Shown here: positions 54,636-63,956 of the stretch, piece by piece
Position numbering within the stretch: position 1 is the first letter of the stretch
Layout: the number at the start of each line of letters is the position of its first letter
Origin: Herbidospora yilanensis
GTDB taxonomy: Bacteria; Actinomycetota; Actinomycetes; Streptosporangiales; Streptosporangiaceae
NCBI RefSeq assembly: GCF_001570565.1
Contig: NZ_BBXE01000015.1
Coordinates: forward strand, 212,841-276,840
Length of the DNA: 64,000 bases
Direction: 5' to 3'
The notes under the pieces: model-generated
The model's input: only the letters and a program-made list of their open reading frames with translations
What the model was told of the DNA's origin: nothing
Database searches by the model: none
Translations under genes and position numbers: made by a program

Positions 54636-55922
54636 GGGGACCTCCGCGGTCACCTCCCACAGGTGCCCGGCCACCGGGCCGGCGATGAGGTGGCCGCCCA
54701 TGGTCTCCACCCGTTCGGCCATGCCCACCAGGCCGAAGCCGCCGCCGAGCCGCGACAGCCGCGGGTCGGCGGCCGACAGGGGGTTGGCGACGCGCAGCCG
54801 CACCGAGTCCTCGAAGGTGGTCAGCCGCACCTCCACCCACGGCGTGTGCGGGGCGTGGCGGCGGATGTTGGTGAGCGACTCGGTCAGCACCCGGTGCAGC
54901 GTGGTCAGCACCTCCGGGGCCAGGGTCAGCGACGAGACGCCCGGCCCGAGGTCGAAGGTGGCGGCGGGGGAGAACTGGTCGACCATCTTCCGCAGGTCGT
55001 CGAGGGTGACGCCGACGTGCCGGGTGGCGTGGTCGTCGGCCCGCAACACGCCGACGAGGCGGCGCATCGAGGTCAGGGCCTCGCTCCCGGCCCCGGCGAT
55101 GGCGTCGAGCGCCGGCAGCACCGCCTCCGGCTGGGTCTCGCCGACGGCGCGGGCGGCCTGGGCCTGGACGACGATGCCGGTGATGTGGTGGGCGACCAGG
55201 TCGTGCAGCTCCCGGGCGAGTTCGAGGCGCTCGCCCCTCCTGACGCGCTCCTCGCCGATCTTGCGGCGTTCCTGCTGGACACGCAGGTAGCCGCCGATCG
55301 CCGCGCCCACGCCCCACCCGAGCACGAACACGAACGTGGCCCCCGCCGTGGCCGCGTCCGAATAGCCGTTGTAATCGTTCACCGGCCCCTCGAACCTGAG
55401 CGACGGGAGGGTGACGAGCGTCATCAGGATCCCGACCGTGATCAGGACGCCGTTCCTGATCGGCTCCACCCGGCGCAGCACGGTGATCGTCAGCACCATG
55501 AACGCGCCCGCCTCGGTGAACCCGATCGCGCGCACATCCGACAGCCCGGCCAGCGTCCGCGACAACACCAGCGACACCGCGATCAGCGTGAGCGCCACCA
55601 GCCAGGTCCGTCGCTTGCGGAGCGCCACCGCCAGAATGCCGGCGGCGCCGCCGGCCAGGCAGACGATCGTCCCCGTGCCGCCCTCCGCCGCGGCGGTCAC
55701 GAGGCCGTCGAACACCAAGAGCAGTCCCAGTACGCCGAGCAGCGCGATCTCGCCGACCCGTTGCGTCCAGGTACTGAGCCGTTCCCACACGATCGCCGAG
55801 GTTACGACGAAAGGGGTAGAGCGGACATCGGCCGATCGGCCGACCCCGCCACGGCGAACCATCCCCATGGGCGAGATGGAGATGAATGTCCGTCTTGTTC
55901 CATTGAGAGTGGAGGTGGTCAC
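54621..55922 (-). CDS. sensor histidine kinase (HisKA_3 / NarL-type partner), orphan
   Basis: A 433-residue membrane histidine kinase. About six hydrophobic segments occupy residues 56-215, followed by the dimerisation/phospho-acceptor helix ERLELARELHDLVAHHITGI with His240, and the HATPase_c domain with LHRVLTESLTNIRRHAPHTP (N box) and GGGFGLVGMAERVETMGGHL (G box). HisKA_3 kinases pair with NarL-type response regulators, but none is adjacent here. The start could be ATG 55922 or a later codon (ATG 55862, MVRRGGVG). It overlaps the convergent cbs end by 15 bases and is divergent from a tiny membrane peptide. Confidence 0.92.
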   Translation of the reverse strand: MTTSTLNGTRRTFISISPMGMVRRGGVGRSADVRSTPFVVTSAIVWERLSTWTQRVGEIALLGVLGLLLVFDGLVTAAAEGGTGTIVCLAGGAAGILAVALRKRRTWLVALTLIAVSLVLSRTLAGLSDVRAIGFTEAGAFMVLTITVLRRVEPIRNGVLITVGILMTLVTLPSLRFEGPVNDYNGYSDAATAGATFVFVLGWGVGAAIGGYLRVQQERRKIGEERVRRGERLELARELHDLVAHHITGIVVQAQAARAVGETQPEAVLPALDAIAGAGSEALTSMRRLVGVLRADDHATRHVGVTLDDLRKMVDQFSPAATFDLGPGVSSLTLAPEVLTTLHRVLTESLTNIRRHAPHTPWVEVRLTTFEDSVRLRVANPLSAADPRLSRLGGGFGLVGMAERVETMGGHLIAGPVAGHLWEVTAEVPLPAR

Positions 55923-55923
55923 C

Positions 55924-56058
55924 GTGACCGTGATCGCAATCGCCCTGGTGGCGTTAGGCCTGGTGCTCGTCGGTGTGCTGGCGCTCGCCGACCCCGTCCT
56001 GCTCTCGCGCTTCGAGGAGTCGGACTTCGGAGCGAAGGAAAAGCAGAAGGCGGCCTAG
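55924..56058 (+). CDS. 44-residue single-span membrane peptide
   Basis: A small frame starting at GTG 55924 after GGAGGTGG. It reads as one membrane helix (VTVIAIALVALGLVLVGVLA) followed by a charged tail ending in SDFGAKEKQKAA. It is divergent from the histidine kinase (the starts are 2 bases apart on opposite strands) and 17 bases upstream of the metB-like gene. A modulator of the kinase or a short membrane protein is possible; no family is recognised. Confidence 0.55.
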   Translation: MTVIAIALVALGLVLVGVLALADPVLLSRFEESDFGAKEKQKAA

Positions 56059-56075
56059 CCGATACGCTCGACTCC

Positions 56076-57215
56076 ATGACTGAAGGCTTCGAAACCCTGG
56101 CCATCCACGCCGGGCAGGAACCCGACTCGCTGACCGGTGCGGTGGTGCCGCCCATCTACGCCGTCTCGACGTACAAGCAGGACGGCGTGGGCGGGTTGCG
56201 GGGCGGATATGAATACAGCCGCTCGGCGAACCCGACCCGGACCGCCCTTGAGTCGTGCCTGGCCGCTCTCGAAGGCGGCGTGCGCGGGCTGGCGTTCGCC
56301 TCGGGTCTCGCCGCCGAAGACACCCTGCTCCGCACGGTCTGCCGGCCGGGCGACCACGTGATCATCCCCGACGACGCCTACGGCGGCACCTACCGGCTGT
56401 TCGCGAAGGTGCTGGAGCGCTGGGGCCTGGCCTACGACCCCGTCCCGCTCGGCGACGCCGAGGCGGTGCGCGCCGCGATGCGTCCCGAGACCAAGGTCAT
56501 CTGGGTCGAGACCCCGACGAACCCGCTGCTCGGCATCGCCGACATCGAGCGGCTGGCCTCCATCGCCCACGAGGGCGGCGCGCTGCTCGTGGTCGACAAC
56601 ACCTTCGCCTCGCCCTACCTGCAGCAGCCGCTGGCGCTCGGCGCCGACGTGGTCGTCCACTCGACGACCAAGTACGTCGGCGGCCACTCCGACGTCATCG
56701 GCGGCGCGCTGGTCACGCGCGACGTCACCCTCGGCGAGGAGCTCACCTACCACCAGAACGCCATGGGCGCGGTGGCCGGGCCGTTCGACGCGTGGTTGAC
56801 GCTGCGCGGCGTGAAGACCCTCGGGGTGCGCATGGACCGCCACTGCGACAACGCCGAGCGCGTCGTCGACCTGCTGCTCTCCCACCCGAAGGTGATCGAG
56901 GTCTTCTACCCCGGCATCGAGCGCCACCCGGGCCACGAGATCGCGGCCAAGCAGATGAAGCGTTTCGGCGGCATGGTGTCGTTCCGGGTCGCGGGCGGCG
57001 AGCAGGCGGCCGTCGACGTGTGCGACCGGGCCCGCCTGTTCACCCTCGGCGAGTCGCTCGGCGGCGTCGAGTCGCTGATCGAGCACCCCGGCCGGATGAC
57101 CCACGCGAGCGCGGCGGGCTCGCCGCTGGAGGTTCCGGCCGACCTGGTGCGTCTGTCGGTGGGCATCGAGACCGTCGGCGATCTCCTCGACGACCTCTCC
57201 CAGGCCTTCGGCTGA
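56076..57215 (+). CDS. metB: cystathionine gamma-synthase / gamma-lyase (Cys/Met metabolism PLP enzyme)
   Basis: A 379-residue member of the Cys/Met-metabolism PLP family. It has ETLAIHAGQEPDSLTGAVVP, the tyrosine-arginine motif YEYSRSANPTR, PGDHVIIPDDAYGGTYRLF, and the PLP lysine Lys199 in VVHSTTKYVGGHSD, then GGVESLIEHPGRMTHAS. Whether it acts as gamma-synthase or gamma-lyase cannot be told from sequence; the proximity of cbs favours reverse transsulfuration to cysteine, which could also link to the sulfate-handling genes elsewhere in this window. ATG 56076 is the start. Confidence 0.9.
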   Translation: MTEGFETLAIHAGQEPDSLTGAVVPPIYAVSTYKQDGVGGLRGGYEYSRSANPTRTALESCLAALEGGVRGLAFASGLAAEDTLLRTVCRPGDHVIIPDDAYGGTYRLFAKVLERWGLAYDPVPLGDAEAVRAAMRPETKVIWVETPTNPLLGIADIERLASIAHEGGALLVVDNTFASPYLQQPLALGADVVVHSTTKYVGGHSDVIGGALVTRDVTLGEELTYHQNAMGAVAGPFDAWLTLRGVKTLGVRMDRHCDNAERVVDLLLSHPKVIEVFYPGIERHPGHEIAAKQMKRFGGMVSFRVAGGEQAAVDVCDRARLFTLGESLGGVESLIEHPGRMTHASAAGSPLEVPADLVRLSVGIETVGDLLDDLSQAFG

Positions 57216-57220
57216 CCCGT

Positions 57221-57652
57221 CTACGGGTTGAAGAAGACCATCAGGACGAGGATCACCAGCCAGATCAGGGCGACGATGCCGCCCAGCGCGGCGATGCGCG
57301 CCACCTGGACCTTCCCGTCGTCTGACGGGTCGTCGTTCTCCAGGGCGGCGATCGCCTTCTTCGTGTCGCGGTCGATGATGACGAGCATCACGGCCGCGAC
57401 TATGAACAGCGTCATGGAAACGGTCAGGTAGACCTCCCCCAGGTTGCCGCCCCCGAGCAGCAGACCGAAGAGGAAGACGCCCAGTGTCAGCAGGCCGAAC
57501 ACCCGGCCCATCCGCTTGAGGTAGTGCAGGACGTTCAGGTCCTGCTTGCGGATGTAGCGCGGGATCGAGCTCGTGACGACGGTCAGCGGGCCGATCGCGA
57601 AGATGGCGAAGGCGATGTGCAGCCAGAGCAGCAGCTTGTCGAGGAACGACAT
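57221..57652 (-). CDS. small integral membrane protein (DUF2269-like)
   Basis: A 143-residue protein from ATG 57652 (MSFLDKLLLWLHIAFAIFAI), with four hydrophobic segments and a short charged loop DRDTKKAIAALENDDPSDDG before the last one. The layout resembles DUF2269-type membrane proteins with a conserved His in the first helix (LLLWLHIAF). The function is unknown. It ends 5 bases from the convergent metB-like gene. Confidence 0.75.
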   Translation of the reverse strand: MSFLDKLLLWLHIAFAIFAIGPLTVVTSSIPRYIRKQDLNVLHYLKRMGRVFGLLTLGVFLFGLLLGGGNLGEVYLTVSMTLFIVAAVMLVIIDRDTKKAIAALENDDPSDDGKVQVARIAALGGIVALIWLVILVLMVFFNP

Positions 57653-57678
57653 GCGCCGAAGGCTATCGCGATCACGCC

Positions 57679-57927
57679 TCACACCGTCAGGGTGTCGTCG
57701 ATCTTCGCGCATGTCGGGCAGGCCTGCTCGGGGTGGATCACACAAGCGGTGTGGTCCACGTTGAGTCCGAGCATGCGCCGCGACAACGACGACAGGGCGC
57801 TCTGGGGGCTGAGGGTGAGGCTGCGCCGGCGGTCCTCCCGCTTGATGCTGTGCACCACGAGGGCGAAGCCCGCCAGGGCGCCGAAGGCGAGCAGGAGTGA
57901 GACGACGAGGATGAAACTGGACAACAT
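57679..57927 (-). CDS. small membrane protein of unknown function
   Basis: An 82-residue protein from ATG 57927: one N-terminal membrane helix (MLSSFILVVSLLLAFGALAG), a charged linker (SIKREDRRRSLTLSPQSALS) and a C-terminal tail with three cysteines (ACVIHPEQACPTCAKIDDTL) that could bind metal or be redox-active. I do not recognise the family. It lies upstream of and on the same strand as the previous membrane-protein gene. Confidence 0.6.
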   Translation of the reverse strand: MLSSFILVVSLLLAFGALAGFALVVHSIKREDRRRSLTLSPQSALSSLSRRMLGLNVDHTACVIHPEQACPTCAKIDDTLTV

Positions 57928-58002
57928 GTGCGCGACTCCAATCGCTGCGGTGAATCGCACGTTATGAGGTCGCGGTGCCGCCCGGTTGTGAGACGTCGGA
58001 CA

Positions 58003-58037
58003 GGGTGATCTCACCTGCTGTTAGACCGATATCACCC
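58003..58037 (-). terminator. hairpin after the VWA gene
   Basis: GGGTGATCTC and GATATCACCC pair over ten positions with one mismatch around a 15-base loop, 9-43 bases beyond the VWA gene stop on the minus strand. Confidence 0.5.
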
Positions 58038-58045
58038 TTCGTCTA

Positions 58046-59992
58046 CTATGCCCGTCTGCGCGCCCGCAGGAAGTCGCTGACGACGTACTCGCCGAGTTTG
58101 TCGACGTTGGGGGCGAACACCCGGCCGCCGTTGCGCCGCGCGACCTCGTCCACGAAGGCCCTGAGCCGCTCGTCGGCGGCCAGCATGAAGACGTTCAGCG
58201 TGGCCCGGCGCCGGGTCATCTTGTCGACCTCGGCCAACGTCAGTTCGAGGGTCTCCTTCGACGGCGGCCACTCGAACCGCGGGCTGCCGTCGCGCATCAG
58301 GTGGGCGGTCGGCTCGCCGTCGGTCACGACCAGCACGACCGGCTCGAAGTCGGGGTGCCGGTCGAGGTGGCGGCCCGCGATCAGCAGCGCGTGGTGCAGG
58401 TTGGTGCCCTGGACCATGTCCCATTCGAGGCCGGCCAGTTCGTCGGGCTGGAGCACCCGGGCGTAGTTGGAGAAGCCGATGATCTGCACCGCGTCCTGCG
58501 GGAACTTCGAGGCCACCAGGGCCTGGAGGGCCATGGCGGTCTGCTTGGCCGCCGCCCAGGTGCCGCGCAGCGCCATCGAATAGGACAGATCGACCAGCAG
58601 GCAGACGGCCGCGGCCGACCGCCTTTCGGTTTCGGCCACCTCGAAATCGTCCACCGAGAGGGTCACCGGGGCGCCGCCGCCCCTGCGCACCCCGTTGATC
58701 ACCGTGCGGACCACGTCGATCGGCTGCTCGTCGCCGAAGCGCCACGGCCGGGTCGAGCCGGTCAGCTCCCCGGCGGCGCCGGCGTCGTGCTGGTCGTGGT
58801 CGCCCCGGCGGGTGCTCTCCAGCGAGTTGAAGACCCGGCGCAGCGCGGTCTCGCCGAGGCGGCGCACCGCCTTCGGGGTGAGCTCCAGCTTGCCGCGGTT
58901 GCGGCGCAGGTAGCCCTGCTGCTCCAGCTCGCGCTCGATCTGCTTGAGCGCCTGAAGGTCGTCGACGGCCGAGCGGCCCAGCGCCCGGCGGATCACCTCC
59001 TCGTCGACGTCGGACAGGCGTGCGCCCGGGTAGTCCTGGCGCAACGACGACTCCAGGTCGTTGAGGTCGGCCAGCTCCTGGAGGGCGCTGACGGAGTCGC
59101 CCATGCTCATCGGCGACTCGCCGCTGACCCGCTCGGCGGAGTTCCAGGCGAGGTCGGGGCGGCGGGCGTAGAGGGAGTCGCCGAGGCGGCGCATCTGGTC
59201 GGCCAGGCCGCTCTCCTGGAGGGACTGGTCCATCAGGCCGGCCAGCTCGGCGCGCTGCTCGGGGGTCATCGAGGCCAGCATGCGCTGGGCGGCGGCGGCC
59301 CGGCGGGCGAGCTGGTCGACCAGTTCCTCCAGGTTGCGCGGGTTCTCGGGGAACATGTCGCCGAAGTCGCGCATGAAGTCGTCGAAGTCCTGCTGGGTGT
59401 GCTCGCCCCGGGCGTCGCGGTCGAGCATCTCGTTCAGCGCGGCCATCATCTGCCTGACCCGCTCCATCGCGGCCGGGTCTGGGTTGGCCAGGGCGTCGCG
59501 CATGCCCTTGAACTGGCTGTCGAGCACCTCCCGCCGCAGCAGGTCGCGCAGCTCCTCGAACGACCGGCGCGCCTGCGGCGAGCGCCAGTCGTATTCGGAC
59601 AGTTCCTGTACGGCCCTCGCGGTGTCATCCGGCAGGTCGTCGAGCTGGGTCTCACGGAAACGGGCGTCGTCGGACGGGTCGGGGAACAACTCGGTGCGCT
59701 CCTGGTCGAGGGCGCGGTCGAGCAGTTCCCTGGCCTGCTCCAGGATCCCGTCGAGCCGGGTGTTCTGCCGCAGGTCCCGCCTGCGGTTGCGGACCTGCCG
59801 GAGCAGCTCCTCCAGGCCACGCCGCCCCGGCGCGTTGGGCAGACCCCGTTTCAGCAGGTCACGCAGCGCGTCGAGGGGGGTCGAGCCGGACAGGATGGCG
59901 TCGCCCATCTCGTCGAGGGCGCCCCTGACGTCGTAGGGCGGCGCCAGGGGGTCGGGGCCGTCCTGGTATTCGCCGTACCGGTAGGAGGTCAC
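58046..59992 (-). CDS. VWA-domain protein, partner of a MoxR/BchI-type AAA+ ATPase
   Basis: A 648-residue protein. The N-terminal 420 residues are charged and helical (GRRGLEELLRQVRNRRRDLR and similar), and the C-terminal part is a von Willebrand A domain with the MIDAS motif DLSYSM (VCLLVDLSYSMALRGTW), a threonine in QGTNLHHALLIAG and VVTDGEPTAHLM. The start GTG at 59992 overlaps the stop of the AAA+ gene as GTGA. MoxR-VWA pairs resemble magnesium-chelatase subunits I and D and insert metals or remodel complexes; the target here is unknown. Confidence 0.9.
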   Translation of the reverse strand: MTSYRYGEYQDGPDPLAPPYDVRGALDEMGDAILSGSTPLDALRDLLKRGLPNAPGRRGLEELLRQVRNRRRDLRQNTRLDGILEQARELLDRALDQERTELFPDPSDDARFRETQLDDLPDDTARAVQELSEYDWRSPQARRSFEELRDLLRREVLDSQFKGMRDALANPDPAAMERVRQMMAALNEMLDRDARGEHTQQDFDDFMRDFGDMFPENPRNLEELVDQLARRAAAAQRMLASMTPEQRAELAGLMDQSLQESGLADQMRRLGDSLYARRPDLAWNSAERVSGESPMSMGDSVSALQELADLNDLESSLRQDYPGARLSDVDEEVIRRALGRSAVDDLQALKQIERELEQQGYLRRNRGKLELTPKAVRRLGETALRRVFNSLESTRRGDHDQHDAGAAGELTGSTRPWRFGDEQPIDVVRTVINGVRRGGGAPVTLSVDDFEVAETERRSAAAVCLLVDLSYSMALRGTWAAAKQTAMALQALVASKFPQDAVQIIGFSNYARVLQPDELAGLEWDMVQGTNLHHALLIAGRHLDRHPDFEPVVLVVTDGEPTAHLMRDGSPRFEWPPSKETLELTLAEVDKMTRRRATLNVFMLAADERLRAFVDEVARRNGGRVFAPNVDKLGEYVVSDFLRARRRA

Positions 59993-61428
59993 GTGCGGTA
60001 GACCGCGGCGCCCGCGATGTCGTCCTTAGACAGGCGGCGCATCAGGTAGAGGCCTTCGAGGGCGAACTCCAGCGCGGCGGCGGCGTGGCCGGGGGACTCG
60101 TCGCCCTCGCCCATGCCGATCCGCGACATGATCTTGGCGAGGCCCTCGACCCGGCCGATCCGGCGCAGCAGCTCGGTGGCGCCGACCAGCTCGCCCGACT
60201 CGATCTGGGCGCCCTGGGCGAACTTGTCGAGCAACGGCGCGAGGTCGGCGCCGCCCAGGGTGCCGCGGAAGGTCTCGGCGGTGGCCCTGCGGAGCAGGTG
60301 GGCGAGCACCTCGATCTCCCGGCCCTCCTCGCTGACCTCGAACTCGACCTTGCCACGCAGCGTGTGCACGATCCCCGGCAGGTCGCAGACCCGCGCCACC
60401 GGCAGATCCTCACCGGTCAGGGCGGCCCGCCGGACGGCGGAGGCGGCGGCGGTCTCGGCGGCGGCGATCGAGAACCGGGCCGACACGCCCGACCGGGTGT
60501 CGACGGCGGACGACTCGCGGACCAGCCGGGTGAACCGGGCGATGATCTCCACGAGGTGCTCGGGCACGTCGGCGCCGATGTCGCCCATGGCCTCCTGGCG
60601 GATCAGGACCAGCTCGTCGTCGATCGACCTGGGGTAGTGGGTGCGCACCTCCGCCCCGAACCGGTCTTTCAGCGGCGTGATGATGCGGCCCCGGTTGGTG
60701 TAGTCCTCGGGGTTGGCGGAGGCGATCAGCAGGACGTCGAGGGGCAGCCGGAGGTTGTAGCCGCGGACCTGGATGTCGCGCTCCTCCAGCACGTTGAGCA
60801 GCGCGACCTGGATGCGCTCGGCCAGGTCGGGCAGCTCGTTGACGGAGAAGACGCCCCGGTTGGTGCGCGGCACCAGGCCGTAGTGGACGGTCTCGGGGTC
60901 GCCCAGTGTGCGCCCTTCGGCGATCTTGATCGGGTCGACGTCGCCGATCAGGTCGCCCACCGAGGTGTCGGGGGTGGCGAGCTTCTCGCCGTAGCGCTCG
61001 CCGCGGTGCTTCCAGGCGACGACGATCTCGTCTTCGCCGAGCGCGCGGCAGCGTCCGCAGACGGGCTCGTAGGGGTGGTCGTTGATCTCGCAGCCCGCGA
61101 TGACCGGCGTCCACTCGTCGAGCAGCCCGACGACCGTGCGGATCAGCCGGGTCTTGCCCTGGCCGCGTTCGCCGAGGAGCACGACGTCGTGCCCGGCGAT
61201 CAGCGCGCGTTCGAGATGGGGCAGCACGGAGTCGTCGAACCCGACGATGCCCGGGAACCTCGGCTCACCGGCGCGCAACCTGGCCAGCAGGTTCTCTCGG
61301 ATCTCGGCTTTGACTGACCGGTGGACATGTCCGCTCTCGCGCAGTTCGCGCAGAGTGCTCAATGTCGGAGCGGGTGCTGGCGATTTGTGCACGGGATCGA
61401 GACTACGTCGCCATTGGAGTTCCGGCAC
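59989..61428 (-). CDS. AAA+ ATPase of the MoxR / magnesium-chelatase I type
   Basis: A 479-residue AAA+ protein. Walker A is LLGERGQGKTRLIRTV (85-100), the Walker B/sensor region is GVFSVNELPDLAERIQVALL and LIASANPEDYTNRG, and the arginine-finger region is RIITPLKDRFGAEVRTHYPR. A short insertion at 110-130 has cysteines (AGCEINDHPYEPVCGRCRAL) that could bind zinc. GTG 61428 gives 479 aa; GTG 61392 is an alternative start. With the overlapping VWA gene it forms a two-gene operon, common in actinomycetes. Confidence 0.9.
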   Translation of the reverse strand: MPELQWRRSLDPVHKSPAPAPTLSTLRELRESGHVHRSVKAEIRENLLARLRAGEPRFPGIVGFDDSVLPHLERALIAGHDVVLLGERGQGKTRLIRTVVGLLDEWTPVIAGCEINDHPYEPVCGRCRALGEDEIVVAWKHRGERYGEKLATPDTSVGDLIGDVDPIKIAEGRTLGDPETVHYGLVPRTNRGVFSVNELPDLAERIQVALLNVLEERDIQVRGYNLRLPLDVLLIASANPEDYTNRGRIITPLKDRFGAEVRTHYPRSIDDELVLIRQEAMGDIGADVPEHLVEIIARFTRLVRESSAVDTRSGVSARFSIAAAETAAASAVRRAALTGEDLPVARVCDLPGIVHTLRGKVEFEVSEEGREIEVLAHLLRRATAETFRGTLGGADLAPLLDKFAQGAQIESGELVGATELLRRIGRVEGLAKIMSRIGMGEGDESPGHAAAALEFALEGLYLMRRLSKDDIAGAAVYRT

Positions 61429-61582
61429 CTGATTGCCGGCACGAGGAAGATTCGGATCTTGACCATTGCGTGACGATCCGTACGCGTCGGCAACGTGCTA
61501 CTGGGGAGAAACGGGGCATGAAGCCTATGCAACACATCTACCCGAGATAGCGCGACTTGTCCGTAAAAGAGGGGGCGAGACG

Positions 61583-62758
61583 ATGGCGGTAATCACCAGC
61601 CGGTTCGCCGACGGTCTCGCCGTCGGGCCCAATCTCGTCGAGAGTGCGGAATCGGCCATCCGGCAGGCCGTCGAAGGCCTCTCCGGGCCCGCCGACCTGG
61701 TCTGCTTCTTCATCTGCGGGGAAGACCCCGACGACGTCGCGCGGGCCGGGCAGCGGGCGATGGCCCTGGTTCCGGACGCCGCGGTGATCGGCTGCAGCGC
61801 CACCGGCGTGATCGGCGACGCGCAGGGGGTCGAGCTCACGCCGGCCGTGTCGGCGTGGGCGGCCAGCCTCGGCGAGGCGCGGGTGACGACCTTCGCGCTG
61901 GAGTCCCTGCGGGCCGATGACCGGTTCGTGGTGATCGGGCTGCCGGAGCGTGACCCCGACGACCGGGTGGCGATCATGCTCGCCGACCCCTACAGCTTTC
62001 CGACCGACGCCTTCATCGAGCACTCCGGCGAGGTGCTGGGCAACCTGCCGATCATCGGCGGTCTGGCCAACGGGCTGCGCGGGCGGGGTTCGGTCCGGCT
62101 CTTCGCCGACGGCGAGGTCTACACCGAGGGCGCGATCGGGGTGCTGCTGAGCGGCCCCGTCCAGATCAGCACGGTGGTCAGCCAGGGCTGCCGCCCGATC
62201 GGCCCGACGATGATCGTGACGGCGGCCGAGGACAACCTGCTCCTCGAACTCGCCGGCCAGCCCGCGCTGGCCCGGCTCGAAGACATCGTGAGCTCCCTCG
62301 ACGAGGACGACCGCGAACTCGTCGCGAGCGGCCTGCAGATCGGCGTCGCCATGGACGAGTACGCCGAACGGCACGAGCGGGGCGACTTCCTGATCCGCGG
62401 CGTGCTCGGCATCGACCCCGAACGCGAGGCCGTGGCCATCGGCGACGTGGTGGAGATCGGCCGCACGGTCCGCTTCCAGGTCCGCGACGCCGAGACGGCC
62501 GACGAGGACCTCTACGAGCTGCTCGACGCCCACATCGAGTCGGGCGGCCGGGTCGACGGCGCGTTGTTGTTCTCCTGCAACGGCCGGGGCTCGGCGATGT
62601 TTGGCACCCCCGACCACGACGCCCTCGCGCTGCGCGACACCCTCGGCCCCATCGGGATCGCCGGGTTCTTCGCCGCCGGAGAGGTCGGGCCGGTGGGCGG
62701 GGTGAACCACGTGCACGGATTCACGGCTTCCGTCCTGGTCTTCTCATCGTCGTCGTGA
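61583..62758 (+). CDS. FIST-domain sensor-like protein
   Basis: A 391-residue protein with the FIST N domain (about 1-200: GPNLVESAESAIRQAVEGLS, DAAVIGCSATGVIGDAQGVE) and FIST C domain (about 215-385: QGCRPIGPTMIVTAAEDNLL, GALLFSCNGRGSAMFGTPDH). These domains bind small ligands in signalling proteins; here no output domain is attached. ATG 61583 follows GAGGGGGCGAG; an in-frame ATG far upstream is not supported. The ROK kinase gene follows after 13 bases and may be co-transcribed. Confidence 0.9.
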   Translation: MAVITSRFADGLAVGPNLVESAESAIRQAVEGLSGPADLVCFFICGEDPDDVARAGQRAMALVPDAAVIGCSATGVIGDAQGVELTPAVSAWAASLGEARVTTFALESLRADDRFVVIGLPERDPDDRVAIMLADPYSFPTDAFIEHSGEVLGNLPIIGGLANGLRGRGSVRLFADGEVYTEGAIGVLLSGPVQISTVVSQGCRPIGPTMIVTAAEDNLLLELAGQPALARLEDIVSSLDEDDRELVASGLQIGVAMDEYAERHERGDFLIRGVLGIDPEREAVAIGDVVEIGRTVRFQVRDAETADEDLYELLDAHIESGGRVDGALLFSCNGRGSAMFGTPDHDALALRDTLGPIGIAGFFAAGEVGPVGGVNHVHGFTASVLVFSSSS

Positions 62759-62771
62759 GACAGTCGGCGCC

Positions 62772-63764
62772 GTGGCGGTTCTGGCGGTCGACATCGGCGG
62801 CACGAAGTGCGCGGTCGCCCTGACCGACGCGTCGGGAGACATCCTCACCTCGCACGTGGCGCCCACCCCTCCCGGCGGCGACGCCGAGACCCTGTGGCGG
62901 GCGTTGTGGTCGCTTATCGAGACCACGGTCGGCTCGGCACCGGTCGACGGCGTCGGCGTGGGCTGCGGCGGCCCCATGACCTGGCCCGAGGGCGTGGTCG
63001 CCCCCCTCAACATGCCCGGCTGGCGCGACGGCTTCCCGGTGGTGGCCCGGCTCCGGGAGAGGTTTCCGGGCGTTCCGGTACGCGTCCACAACGACGCCAT
63101 CGCCCTGGCGGCGGCCGAACACTGGAAGGGCGCCGGCCGGGGCGTCGACGACATGATCGGGATGGTCGTCTCCACGGGCGTCGGCGGCGGCCTCATCCTC
63201 GGCGGCCGCCTGATCAACGGCGGCACCGGCAACGCCGGCCACATCGGCCACGTCGTCGTCGACCCGTCGGGCCCGCCCTGCGGCTGCGGCGGCCACGGCT
63301 GCCTGGAGGCCGTCGCCCGCGGCCCCGCCCTCGCGGCCTGGGCGGTCGACCAGGGCTGGATCCCCGGCACGCCCGCCGCCGGCCCGCTCGACCCCGAGCT
63401 CTCCGAACGGGAGGCCGCGGCCCTCTACCGCGAGAACGCGAAGGCGACCGGCCGCCAACTGGCCGCCGACGCGGCGGCGGGCGACCAGATCGCGGTGGCG
63501 GCCATGAACCGGGCGGGCTGGGCGCTGGGCCTGGCCATCGCCTCGGCGACCCACCTGTGCGACGTCGACCTGGTGACCATCGGCGGCGGCCTTTCCCAGT
63601 CGGGGCCACTGCTCTTCGAGCCCCTGGAGGAGACGCTGCGGACCCACACGCGCATGGGCTTCTCCTCGCGGGTGCGGGTCGTGCCGGCCGCGCTGGGCCA
63701 GGAGGCGGGGCTGATCGGCGCGGCGGCGCTGATCCTGGGCGGCGACCGTTACTGGTCCCCTTGA
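62772..63764 (+). CDS. ROK-family sugar kinase (glucokinase-like)
   Basis: A 330-residue kinase. The ATP-binding motif is VLAVDIGGTKCAVALTDASG near the start, the catalytic region is NDAIALAAAEHWKG with the base Asp, STGVGGGLILGGRLINGGTG follows, and the ROK signature with the zinc motif is GPPCGCGGHGCLEAVARGPA. It phosphorylates glucose, N-acetylglucosamine or a related sugar; no regulator domain (HTH) is present, so it is an enzyme rather than a repressor. The GTG at 62772 follows the FIST gene. A small hairpin follows. Confidence 0.92.
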   Translation: MAVLAVDIGGTKCAVALTDASGDILTSHVAPTPPGGDAETLWRALWSLIETTVGSAPVDGVGVGCGGPMTWPEGVVAPLNMPGWRDGFPVVARLRERFPGVPVRVHNDAIALAAAEHWKGAGRGVDDMIGMVVSTGVGGGLILGGRLINGGTGNAGHIGHVVVDPSGPPCGCGGHGCLEAVARGPALAAWAVDQGWIPGTPAAGPLDPELSEREAAALYRENAKATGRQLAADAAAGDQIAVAAMNRAGWALGLAIASATHLCDVDLVTIGGGLSQSGPLLFEPLEETLRTHTRMGFSSRVRVVPAALGQEAGLIGAAALILGGDRYWSP

Positions 63765-63787
63765 GCGCTGCGCCATATGCCGAAATG

Positions 63788-63806
63788 TCCGGCACGTAGT
63801 GCCGGA
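63788..63806 (+). terminator. hairpin after the ROK kinase
   Basis: TCCGGCAC-GTA-GTGCCGGA is a perfect 8-bp stem with a triplet loop, 24 bases after the stop. Confidence 0.6.
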
Positions 63807-63956
63807 TCGGCGGTGCACGTGTCGACGGCCAATGTGTCAGCGGCGGGCGGTGGCGACAGCGGATGCTTTCTGCGGCGCAGCGTTTTGGCGACGCCGGGTG
63901 TCAGCGGCGGTTGACTCTGCGGCGGATGGTGTGTGGCCCGGTGGTGTCTGTGGCTT

